Shown piece after piece: positions 8,182 through 14,484 of a stretch of DNA of 18,781 nt (position 1 is the stretch's first letter; the number at the start of each line of letters is the position of its first letter). Below the pieces are notes generated by a model. That model was given only the letters and a program-made list of their open reading frames with translations. It made no database searches and had not been told where the DNA came from. The DNA lies in NCBI GenBank assembly GCA_038745535.1, contig JBCDLI010000050.1:1-18781 (forward strand). Reading direction: 5' to 3'. The position numbers were made by a program, and so were the translations under genes. Origin of the DNA: JBCDLI01 sp038745535. GTDB taxonomy: Bacteria > Pseudomonadota > Alphaproteobacteria > Rhizobiales > Rhizobiaceae.

Positions 8182-9159
8182 ATGACGATACCCATAATGA
8201 AATCAAAGGTGCTCTTGTTTGGAGCTACAGGCACAATTGGGCGTGCGGTTTTCGATGAGTTAAACCGCCGCGGCGTGGACGTCATATGCGTTCTGCGAGC
8301 TGGCAGCACGTCGAAACTTCCGCAGAATGCGTCATATTTGGAAGCTGATGTGACCGATGTGGCCTCTTTGAATTCGCTGTTTGAACATCACAGATTTGAC
8401 GCAGTCATTTCCTGCATGGCCTCACGTAATGGTGCCCCAACGGACGCGTGGACGGTTGACTATCAGGCGAACTCAAGTGCTTTGGCCGCTGCGAAAAATG
8501 CGGGCGTAAGGCAATTTATCCTGCTCTCTGCAATCTGTGTGCAAAAGCCACGTCTGGCCTTTCAGCATGCTAAACTGGCGTTTGAAAAAGAGCTGATCGA
8601 TAGCGGCGTAACCTACTCCATCGTGCGCCCGACTGCCTATTTCAAATCACTATCGGGCCAAATAAAGCGCGTTCAAGCGGGCAAACCGTTCCTCGTTTTC
8701 GGCGATGGATTGCTGACTGCTTGCAAGCCGATCAGCAACGGTGATCTCGCGCGCTACATCGTGTCGTGTCTCGATGATCCTGCGAAACAAAACAAGATCC
8801 TACCAATAGGAGGCCCCGGCCTCGAGATCACCCCGCTTGATCAGGTTGCGATGCTCGAAGAGGTGGTCGGCAGAAAGGTGAAAGTCCGCGAAGTTCCTAT
8901 TGCGCTGATGAATGCAATAATCGGCATGCTCTCGGTTGCGGGTTTATTCAGCGCCAAAGCGCGCGACAGAGCTAATTACGCGCGCATCGGACACTACTAT
9001 GCAACGGAAAGTATGTTGGTTTGGGATGCGGAGGCTCGGCGTTATGATGCGGACGCAACGCCAGAGTTTGGGACAGAGACGCTGAAAGAGCACTACGAAG
9101 CAGTTTTGAGCGGAGACGCACGCGCAGACTTGGGAGAACACGCGATCTTCGCTCATTAG
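8182..9159 (+). CDS. bciA: Divinyl (proto)chlorophyllide 8-vinyl reductase, BciA/DVR type
   Basis: BciA reduces the C8 vinyl group of divinyl (proto)chlorophyllide a with NADPH during (bacterio)chlorophyll synthesis. The 325-residue protein is an atypical short-chain dehydrogenase. GATGTIGR (14-21) is the dinucleotide loop. The rest closely follows plant and bacterial N-DVR as I recall them: SCMASRNG (78-84 region), LLSAICVQKPRLAFQ (114-128), TYSIVRPTAYFKSL (144-157), FGDG then ACKPIS (173-185), LPIGGPG (207-213) and HYYATESML (271-279). No other photosynthesis gene is in the window; in Rhodobacter sphaeroides bciA is also unlinked to the main cluster. ATG 8182 has GCGAGG only two bases before it, so ATG 8197 is an alternative start. 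A related reductase with another substrate cannot be fully excluded. Confidence 0.83.
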   Translation: MTIPIMKSKVLLFGATGTIGRAVFDELNRRGVDVICVLRAGSTSKLPQNASYLEADVTDVASLNSLFEHHRFDAVISCMASRNGAPTDAWTVDYQANSSALAAAKNAGVRQFILLSAICVQKPRLAFQHAKLAFEKELIDSGVTYSIVRPTAYFKSLSGQIKRVQAGKPFLVFGDGLLTACKPISNGDLARYIVSCLDDPAKQNKILPIGGPGLEITPLDQVAMLEEVVGRKVKVREVPIALMNAIIGMLSVAGLFSAKARDRANYARIGHYYATESMLVWDAEARRYDADATPEFGTETLKEHYEAVLSGDARADLGEHAIFAH

Positions 9160-9236
9160 CGACCGTTTACAAATTTGCTACGCAACTCTGCGACCTGCAG
9201 TGCTGACCAGAAATTAGTATACCGTTCCAAGGTAGC

Positions 9237-9253
9237 TGAGGTGCGGCACCTCA
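9237..9253. terminator. Short perfect hairpin over the scoB stop codon
   Basis: TGAGGTG (9237-9243) and CACCTCA (9247-9253) form a 7-bp stem with a CGG loop. The scoB TGA stop is in the right arm. It lies between the converging bciA and scoB genes. No T run follows on either strand, so termination is only a possibility. Confidence 0.35.
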
Positions 9254-9877
9254 AACAATTGCTGCCTCTGTCGCCGCTCTTAGCTCTTCCTCGGTCACCC
9301 CGTCAGCAAGTTCTACAATCTTCAAACCGCCCTCGACCACGTCGAGAACGCCAAGATTTGTGATGATGCGATCAACCACGGCTTTGCCGGTCAGAGGTAA
9401 AGTACACTCTTTGAGCACCTTGCTGTCGCCGTGCTTGTTCGTGTGGTCCATCACGACGATGACGCGGCCAACGCCAGCAACAAGGTCCATCGCGCCGCCC
9501 ATGCCCTTTACAAGCTTGCCGGGGATCATCCAGTTCGCAAGATCGCCGTTTTCAGCGACTTCCATTGCGCCAAGGATCGCCGCTGCGATCTTGCCGCCGC
9601 GGATCATGCCGAAAGACGTGGACGAGTCAAAGTAAGCCGTTTCATCGATTTCAGTGATCGTCTGCTTGCCTGCGTTAATCAGGTCCGGGTCCTCGTCACC
9701 CTCATAGGGGAACGGGCCCATGCCGAGCATCCCGTTCTCCGACTGCAGCATCACTTTCACACCCTCGGGAATGAAATTCGGAACGAGCGTTGGGATACCG
9801 ATGCCGAGATTGACGTATGTTCCATCTTCAAGTTCTTTGGCAGCACGCGCTGCCATCTGGTTGCGATCCCAAGGCAT
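9251..9877 (-). CDS. scoB: 3-oxoacid (succinyl-CoA:acetoacetate) CoA-transferase subunit B
   Basis: Subunit B of a heterodimeric class I CoA-transferase, which with ScoA moves CoA between succinyl-CoA and acetoacetate or a similar 3-oxoacid. The 208-residue protein has the family landmarks: YVNLGIGIPTLVPNF near residue 21, SENGMLGMGP with the catalytic Glu47 that forms the CoA thioester, and KGMGGAMDLVAG further on. Length is normal. The ATG lies in TAATG, where the TAA ends the short ORF upstream, and has GGGAGG seven bases before it. That ORF repeats the first eleven codons of this gene. Downstream is a short hairpin spanning the stop. The true acceptor (acetoacetate or 3-oxoadipate) is not proved by sequence alone. 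Confidence 0.93.
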   Translation of the reverse strand: MPWDRNQMAARAAKELEDGTYVNLGIGIPTLVPNFIPEGVKVMLQSENGMLGMGPFPYEGDEDPDLINAGKQTITEIDETAYFDSSTSFGMIRGGKIAAAILGAMEVAENGDLANWMIPGKLVKGMGGAMDLVAGVGRVIVVMDHTNKHGDSKVLKECTLPLTGKAVVDRIITNLGVLDVVEGGLKIVELADGVTEEELRAATEAAIV

Positions 9878-9897
9878 TATATGGCCTCCCGCGTGCG
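9846..9897. repeat. Direct repeat copy 1 (scoB start region)
   Basis: This segment covers the ribosome site and first eleven codons of scoB. It recurs at 9962-10013, displaced by 116 bp. The first 35 bases (9846-9880) are identical in both copies, and the remaining 17 differ at four positions. Confidence 0.95.
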
Positions 9898-9993
9898 CAC
9901 TTGTTTGATTTCGAAAAGCGGGCGCGAAAAGCGGCGGCCACTTTTCGCTGCTTTTCTAAGGCGCGCTGCCATCTGGTTGCGATCCCAAGGCAT
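9877..9993 (-). CDS. 38-codon junction ORF between scoA and scoB (duplicated scoB start plus palindrome)
   Basis: On the minus strand the scoA stop and an ATG share TAATG. This ATG opens a 38-codon frame whose TAA overlaps the true scoB ATG in a second TAATG. The frame begins with the first eleven codons of scoB (MPWDRNQMAAR), runs through a palindromic insert giving a very basic stretch, and ends RTREAI, echoing the scoA end RKREAA. GGGAGG precedes both starts. All of this is seen directly. Whether the peptide is stable or has a function is unknown. It may serve only to pass ribosomes from scoA to scoB, or be a by-product of the duplication. Confidence 0.5.
   Translation of the reverse strand: MPWDRNQMAARLRKAAKSGRRFSRPLFEIKQVRTREAI
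9913..9956. repeat. Palindromic element inside the scoA-scoB junction
   Basis: GAAAAGC (9913-9919) pairs with GCTTTTC (9950-9956), and GCGAAAAG (9924-9931) pairs with CTTTTCGC (9941-9948). The result is a 7+8 bp stem with a small internal loop and a 9-base apical loop. The look is that of the short interspersed palindromes of alphaproteobacteria, but I cannot assign a named family. Confidence 0.65.
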
Positions 9994-10013
9994 TATGCAG
10001 CCTCCCGCTTGCG
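9962..10013. repeat. Direct repeat copy 2 (scoA stop / copied scoB start)
   Basis: The second copy of the 52-bp repeat begun at 9846. It covers the end of scoA, a GGGAGG ribosome site, and an ATG with the first eleven scoB codons. The two copies are separated by a 64-bp spacer holding the palindrome. Confidence 0.95.
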
Positions 10014-10697
10014 TGTCGTGCGTTGCTCAATGCGCTTCTCGTGCGTGCCTTGGATGAGGCGGTGCACGTAAATGCCGGGCAAGTGAATGTGGTCCGGATC
10101 CAGCTCACCCGGCTCCACAATTTCTTCCACTTCCATAACGCAGACCTTGCCGCACATCGCTGCGGGCGGATTGAAGTTACGTGCCGTCTTGCGAAAAATG
10201 GCGTTCCCCGTCGTGTCCGCTTTCCATGCTTTCACGATGGAAAGGTCAGCGAAGATGCCCTCCTCCATGATGAAGGTCTCGCCGTTGAAGTCTTTGTGCT
10301 CTTTGCCCTCGGCAATCACAGTACCGACGCCGGTTTTTGTGTAAAAACCGGGAATGCCGCAACCACCCGCGCGCATGCGTTCGGCCAGCGTACCTTGCGG
10401 ATTGAACTCCAGTTCCAGTTCGCCTGACAGGTATTGACGCATGAATTCCGCGTTCTCGCCTACATAGGAAGAAATCATCTTCTTCACTTGTTTGGTCTGT
10501 AGCAAAATGCCGATCCCAAAATCGTCGACACCCGCATTGTTTGACGCGAAAGTCAGGTCTTTTGTGCCCGCATCCTTGATTGCGTCGAGACAGAGTTCCG
10601 GAATGCCGCACAGGCCGAACCCTCCGGCAGCAATAAACATGCCGTCAAATAGCAGGCCGTCCAGCGCAGATTTTGCGTCAGAATATACCTTATTCAT
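9993..10697 (-). CDS. scoA: 3-oxoacid (succinyl-CoA:acetoacetate) CoA-transferase subunit A
   Basis: Subunit A of the class I CoA-transferase, partner of ScoB. The 234-residue protein shows the CoA-binding glycine motif AAGGFGLCGIPE (about 23-34) and the family blocks SNNAGVDDFGIG, MISSYVGENAEF, GTLAERMRAGGCGIPGFYTKTGVGT and FNPPAAMCGKVCVMEVEEIVEPG. The reaction lets the cell activate acetoacetate, for example from ketone bodies or polyhydroxybutyrate breakdown, and burn it as acetyl-CoA. ATG 10697 gives the usual MNKVYSDAKSALDGL start; GAGGG lies about eleven bases upstream, rather far. scoA comes first and scoB follows on the same strand. The last codons REAA-stop overlap the junction ORF by one base. 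Confidence 0.93.
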   Translation of the reverse strand: MNKVYSDAKSALDGLLFDGMFIAAGGFGLCGIPELCLDAIKDAGTKDLTFASNNAGVDDFGIGILLQTKQVKKMISSYVGENAEFMRQYLSGELELEFNPQGTLAERMRAGGCGIPGFYTKTGVGTVIAEGKEHKDFNGETFIMEEGIFADLSIVKAWKADTTGNAIFRKTARNFNPPAAMCGKVCVMEVEEIVEPGELDPDHIHLPGIYVHRLIQGTHEKRIEQRTTRKREAA

Positions 10698-10936
10698 GGG
10701 TGATATTTCCCTCGCCTAATTCGGGCCATGACTACCCTACGTTAGACGAAAGGCAACACTATTTTTCGCAATGCAGCGAAAATAGATGAGGGTTTGCTTC
10801 GGTTTGGCGCTAACGGCTGGTTCCGTGCATGGAAACCATATGGTTTCGCCGCAAGTGAGAATAATCGCACTGGTAGTGCTCTCGTCGTTTCTTTGAAAAC
10901 GACTGCCGCTTGCGCCTGTTTCGTCAGCTGGTCGCT

Positions 10937-10976
10937 TCTGTGTTGCACGCGTTTGCAAGCAATCGCTTCCGCAACC
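10937..10976. repeat. 40-bp direct repeat, copy A
   Basis: This 40-bp segment recurs exactly 80 bp away at 11017-11056 with one mismatch (position 10969). It contains the near-palindrome GCGTTTGC-AA-GCAATCGC, and its ends carry GTTGC and GCAAC. Confidence 0.9.
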
Positions 10977-11016
10977 GCCGCATTTTTCGCTGTGTGAAAT
11001 TCGGTGGCTAGCCGCG

Positions 11017-11056
11017 TCTGTGTTGCACGCGTTTGCAAGCAATCGCTTTCGCAACC
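11017..11056. repeat. 40-bp direct repeat, copy B
   Basis: Second copy of the repeat begun at 10937. It directly abuts the 11-bp hairpin that follows tRNA-Leu. The sequence next to copy A (10978-11007) looks like a decayed version of that hairpin, suggesting an 80-bp unit of hairpin plus 40-mer. Confidence 0.9.
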
Positions 11057-11081
11057 CCACATTTGGCTCTGCCAAATGTGG
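11057..11081 (-). terminator. Perfect 11-bp hairpin downstream of tRNA-Leu
   Basis: CCACATTTGGC (11057-11067) and GCCAAATGTGG (11071-11081) pair perfectly around a 3-base loop, starting two bases past the tRNA CCA end. The position suits a terminator or a 3' processing stop for the tRNA transcript. No T run follows on the minus strand, so intrinsic termination is uncertain. Confidence 0.5.
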
Positions 11082-11082
11082 T

Positions 11083-11167
11083 TGGTGCGGCCGAGAAGAC
11101 TCGAACTTCCACGGGTTGCCCCACAGCGACCTCAACGCTGCGCGTCTACCAATTCCGCCACGGCCGC
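11083..11167 (-). tRNA. tRNA-Leu (anticodon GAG), CCA encoded
   Basis: Read on the minus strand, the acceptor arms are GCGGCCG and CGGCCGC (11167-11161 and 11093-11087), followed by discriminator A and an encoded CCA. The D region GGCGGAATTGGTAGACGCGC is typical of leucine tRNAs. The anticodon stem CAGCG/CGCTG encloses TTGAGGT, giving anticodon GAG, which reads CUC and CUU. A long variable arm (GGGGCAACCCGTG) marks a class II tRNA, and GTTCGAGTC is the T loop. Length is 85 nt with CCA, normal for tRNA-Leu. Confidence 0.97.
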
Positions 11168-11196
11168 ACGCCAAGGCTCGCCTTTCGGCTCGGCGG

Positions 11197-11225
11197 CGGA
11201 TAGCAGAGCGTTTTTGAAACGACAA
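11197..11225 (-). promoter_or_regulatory. Possible sigma-70 promoter of tRNA-Leu
   Basis: On the minus strand TTGTCG (11225-11220) and TATCCG (11202-11197) are 17 bases apart, and the tRNA begins about 30 bases further on. The match is partial and was found by eye only. Confidence 0.3.
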
Positions 11226-11387
11226 CCCATATTGGTCGATGATTGACGATAATTGGGCCAATGCATCAACGTTGGCCCACTTGAATTCGGCCTTCGCGAT
11301 TGTCATCAGTTCTGGATGGCACTTGAGACGATATTCGACGACACGCTCGCACCTGAGACTGACGCGCATGGCCGTCAGTTACCATCG

Positions 11388-12074
11388 ATGTGGCAAAAGC
11401 CGAATCAACGCGCGCCGGTTGAATGGAAGATCGAGAACTCTCTGGTGCACTACCCCCACGCGCTCTCTGTCATGGAAGCACGGGCTGAAGCAATCGCTGC
11501 TGGTCGCGCCAATGAGATGGTTTGGCTCTTAGAACACCCACCGCTTTACACCGCTGGCACCAGCGCAAACGCCTCAGATCTGGTGATGCCTGGTCGGTTC
11601 CCCGTCTATAAAACGGGACGCGGTGGCGAATACACCTATCACGGGCCGGGCCAACGCGTCGTCTACGTCATGCTTGACCTCAAGCGGCGGGAACAGGATG
11701 TTCGTGCCTTCGTCAGCACGCTCGAAGCGCTGGTTATCGACACACTGGCGACCTTTAATGTGAAAGGTGAACGCCGTGATGGACGCGTAGGCGTTTGGGT
11801 AGAGCGACCAGAAAAAGAAGCGCTGATCCCGGGCATGGCACGCGAAGATAAGATAGCCGCCATCGGCATTCGGCTGCGCAAATGGGTCTCATTTCACGGC
11901 ATCTCAATTAATGTCGAGCCAGAACTTGAGCACTATTCCGGGATCGTGCCGTGCGGGATAAGCGAACACGGCGTCACGAGTTTGGTTGACCTCGGCTTGC
12001 CGGTAACGATGGACGATTTAGATATTGCGCTTAAAGCATCCTTCGAAACCCAATTCGGCCCGCTCATTCCGTGA
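11388..12074 (+). CDS. lipB: Lipoyl(octanoyl) transferase
   Basis: LipB moves octanoyl from acyl carrier protein to a lysine of lipoyl-domain proteins, such as pyruvate dehydrogenase E2, before sulfur insertion by LipA. Counting from the chosen ATG (228 residues), the signature block RGGEYTYHGPGQ is present. The catalytic pair is Lys155 in DKIAAIGIR and Cys189 in PCGISEHGVTSL. LLEHPPLYTAGTSA and SFHGISINV also fit. The start is uncertain: ATG 11388 gives ten residues before the conserved VEW, ATG 11316 would add 24 residues, and a TTG at 11253 more still. None has a good ribosome site. The TGA stop is one base from the stop of the convergent protease gene. Confidence 0.93.
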   Translation: MWQKPNQRAPVEWKIENSLVHYPHALSVMEARAEAIAAGRANEMVWLLEHPPLYTAGTSANASDLVMPGRFPVYKTGRGGEYTYHGPGQRVVYVMLDLKRREQDVRAFVSTLEALVIDTLATFNVKGERRDGRVGVWVERPEKEALIPGMAREDKIAAIGIRLRKWVSFHGISINVEPELEHYSGIVPCGISEHGVTSLVDLGLPVTMDDLDIALKASFETQFGPLIP

Positions 12075-12075
12075 A

Positions 12076-13320
12076 CTAGACCAGCTTTTCCAAAGCGATC
12101 TGGATGGCAAACGCGTGGAACGTTATTGTTCCGATGGCCGCTGAAGATATGGCAACTCTCTCGTAGCCAGTCATTGGCGTCAGCGGTCTGCTCGGCTTCA
12201 CACCGGACCGGTTCGTCAGCCACGATAGTGACAACGCGACACCGATTATCGCCAAAACGTATTCATACGGCATACCAGCGTAAAGGCTGAGCAGAACGAA
12301 AACCCATGCGAGGATGACTGTCGCAACGCCCAATTGCAACGGCGTCCTAAATACTTGTCGCAGCAACTGACCCCCGTCGAACCTGTATATTGGCAACAAG
12401 TTTGCGGCGTTAAAGGCACCCGCCACGAAGACGAAAAACCATAAAGCGAACTCAATCTCGGCATGGAGCGGCGGTGCAAGCCCAAGTGCAGTTAAGACCA
12501 ATGCGGAGGCAAAAACCGAAAAACCTGCACCCATGAGCGCTGAAAACGCGATCTCGTAGTGGCGTCCATAGGGCCGAGAGCCGATGGCAATGCCGCCAAG
12601 GAGTGGGACAAATATCATCCGCGCTGTCTTGTGGCCCATCAGTCTGAATGCCAGCACATGTCCGTATTCATGAAGCGCGACCACGGCCGTGAGGACCGAG
12701 CTCATGATCAGGCCCGACTGCGTGAGCCCGAACAACGGCCAAAGCAACACCGTAGAGCCAATCGCGACAGTGGCCTGAACGTATGGGTTTTCAAAAACCC
12801 CACCGGGCCGATATTCGCCCGTCTTCAGCCAGAGTTTGAGTTTTCTAAGGCTCCTGCGCCGGGCAAACCATCGAAAGACGAGAAAAGCGATACCGCGGTA
12901 TCTGTCCGTCTCGTTGATTTTTATTGTCGTTTCCAAATCTGTCGCGGCTTGGGAAAGATGAACTGTGCGGACAAAATCGCGCCAAAATGCATCATCTAGC
13001 GCGCTGTCCTTTGTGTATTGGAGTGAAAAGCAGTCGTACGGCTGTAGCCGATCGATTACGAAGTCGCGCCGAATAGGCTTCCCATCTCGGTCGTCCTGTG
13101 TGGTTACCATCGTTCCCGCAAGACCGCTGTGGCGTACGACATGAGTGACGCCTTTATCCCAATCAAATGACTGTCCAAAGGGAAACAACGCACTCCACAC
13201 GTCTTCTCTGCGCGCTCGGACCGTAATCTGGTTGCTAAGCGTGCGGCAACCGAGGGGAGCGGCGAGGAGAAGCCAGATTAGGAGGAGAATGGCACCGAGA
13301 AAAAGGATCGTTACTACCAT
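12076..13320 (-). CDS. Membrane protein: SRPBCC-like domain fused to M50 site-2 protease
   Basis: The 414-residue protein has an N-terminal membrane helix (about 3-22). A soluble region at about 30-140 follows, with the look of an SRPBCC/polyketide-cyclase fold (VRARREDVWSALFPF, then alternating strands). After that comes a multi-pass membrane protease of the M50 site-2 family. HEYGH at 217-221 supplies two zinc ligands and the catalytic Glu, and NLLPIYRFDGGQ (307-318) supplies the third ligand, Asp315. Such proteases cut membrane-embedded substrates, often anti-sigma factors or signal peptides. ATG 13320 has GAGGT about five bases upstream. The TerB-like gene ends 20 bp upstream, so they form an operon. 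The protease part is well supported; the SRPBCC part is by pattern only. Confidence 0.82.
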   Translation of the reverse strand: MVVTILFLGAILLLIWLLLAAPLGCRTLSNQITVRARREDVWSALFPFGQSFDWDKGVTHVVRHSGLAGTMVTTQDDRDGKPIRRDFVIDRLQPYDCFSLQYTKDSALDDAFWRDFVRTVHLSQAATDLETTIKINETDRYRGIAFLVFRWFARRRSLRKLKLWLKTGEYRPGGVFENPYVQATVAIGSTVLLWPLFGLTQSGLIMSSVLTAVVALHEYGHVLAFRLMGHKTARMIFVPLLGGIAIGSRPYGRHYEIAFSALMGAGFSVFASALVLTALGLAPPLHAEIEFALWFFVFVAGAFNAANLLPIYRFDGGQLLRQVFRTPLQLGVATVILAWVFVLLSLYAGMPYEYVLAIIGVALSLSWLTNRSGVKPSRPLTPMTGYERVAISSAAIGTITFHAFAIQIALEKLV

Positions 13321-13340
13321 TCACACCTCAGCCAAACACA

Positions 13341-14345
13341 TTAAGCAGCGGATTGCTTCAGCAATGGTTTGAGTTCGTCCGCGAGACGAGGTGACTCTGC
13401 TGCAATGAAGTCAATCAACGCGCGTTCGTTTGTGCAGATCTTGCCATCGTAACTGATGCGACCCACAAGCCACTGAGCCTCTTCACTGTCCACAATGGCA
13501 GCTGCGCTCACCCGTGCGCTTTCATCCGCCTCGCGCTGCTTCGTGACGCCTTCCAGGCTTGTGTCAGCTTTGACCTTGCCAAGAAAGCTATTGAGACTTT
13601 CGCCCAGCACCGACGAAAAAAATCCCCCAACACTGACAGACGTATCGTCGAGCCAGATTTCACGCTGCCGCGCTTCACTCGCTGTGGGGTTAGACGCCCG
13701 TGCAACAAGTAAAACACTCGCTGCAACTGCTTTTTGGAACAGCTCTTCCCACTCAGGTGAGTTGTCTGCATGTGACGTCGCATCATTGATGTCGAAGAGG
13801 ACGTTAGCTTCGTCTCGACTAATCGCCAGACCGTTTGAACCAGCCCCTGAATAGAGAACTTTTTTCAACATCTTGACGTCCTCAGCACAAACGACGCCGC
13901 GACGCTCGGTGCGGTCTTTCGCGAAAGCGCCTTCGCCATTCAAAATCGCATGTTTGACCTGCGTTAGGGCGAAAGCTGCGAGTTTTGAAGGGACGGATAC
14001 CGCCTTTTCCATTACATGCAGTAACAGGCGGAGTTCGGTTCTCGTGTCGACTTTTCCATCCATGGATACTGCGCGAATGAGACCCTCGGCATTTTCCTCT
14101 GAAACGTGACCACGTGGTTCTGCCTGATACACGAGGTAATCGCCAAGCGCCTCCACGTAGAAGTGGTCCCATTCATCGCACTTGGTCTTGCAGCTCCGAT
14201 CAAGCGCAAGCAGCGTTGCCGCCTCTTGGGACGACACAATCCCGTCGGCAAAGACTTCGCTGCGAAGCGTCAGTACACCCGTTGGATCAATGGTGTTTTT
14301 TCTTACCAATTCAGCTGCCACTGAATTAAGAACCAACTCGCACAT
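13341..14345 (-). CDS. TerB-like protein with two internal repeats
   Basis: The 334-residue soluble protein has two related halves. DGIVSSQEAATLL with DEWDHFYVEAL (34-67) matches GLAISRDEANVLF with PEWEELFQKAV (172-207). SMDGKVDTRTELRLLLHVM (94-112) matches SYDGKICTNERALIDFI (298-314). The D-G-x-(V/I)-x-x-x-E pattern in helical context recalls TerB/tellurite-resistance-like domains. A link to tellurite is not implied, because the fold occurs in many stress and membrane-associated systems. The frame extends to 14396, but ATG 14345 has GGGGAAG five bases upstream and was chosen. The gene leads a two-gene unit with the M50 protease. The specific role is unknown. Confidence 0.7.
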   Translation of the reverse strand: MCELVLNSVAAELVRKNTIDPTGVLTLRSEVFADGIVSSQEAATLLALDRSCKTKCDEWDHFYVEALGDYLVYQAEPRGHVSEENAEGLIRAVSMDGKVDTRTELRLLLHVMEKAVSVPSKLAAFALTQVKHAILNGEGAFAKDRTERRGVVCAEDVKMLKKVLYSGAGSNGLAISRDEANVLFDINDATSHADNSPEWEELFQKAVAASVLLVARASNPTASEARQREIWLDDTSVSVGGFFSSVLGESLNSFLGKVKADTSLEGVTKQREADESARVSAAAIVDSEEAQWLVGRISYDGKICTNERALIDFIAAESPRLADELKPLLKQSAA

Positions 14346-14484
14346 GTTTCTTCCCCGCCCTGTTTGTCTTCCCCTGCAATCTAAAAACCATATCAAAGCG
14401 TCGTTGACACAGCGCTAAGACCGCTGGTTAACACGAGCCTAAGCGAACGCAGCGAATACAATCCAAGATGAATGAGCCCGGACC

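Larger units (their letters stand above)
10698..11082. other. 385-bp non-coding stretch between scoA and tRNA-Leu
   Basis: No convincing gene is present. Reading frames here are chance frames, some running through the tRNA. The stretch holds an imperfect hairpin at 10759-10785 (CTATTTTTCGC against GCGAAAATAG), a perfect 16-bp palindrome GAAACCATATGGTTTC at 10832-10847, a 7-bp hairpin GTCGTTT/AAACGAC at 10884-10903, two copies of a 40-bp repeat, and an 11-bp hairpin beside the tRNA. The scoA promoter must lie in its left part, but I see no confident -35/-10 pair. Confidence 0.7.

Noticed and set aside
9431..10057. A 208-codon + strand frame
   Set aside because: It is antisense to scoB and scoA and contains the direct repeat twice; it is a shadow of the real genes.
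10937..11056. A CRISPR array
   Set aside because: There are only two copies, and the intervening 40 bp looks like a decayed hairpin rather than a spacer; no cas gene is present.
10737..11369. A 210-codon frame on the minus strand
   Set aside because: It reads straight through tRNA-Leu and both 40-bp repeats; its Arg-rich middle is translated tRNA.
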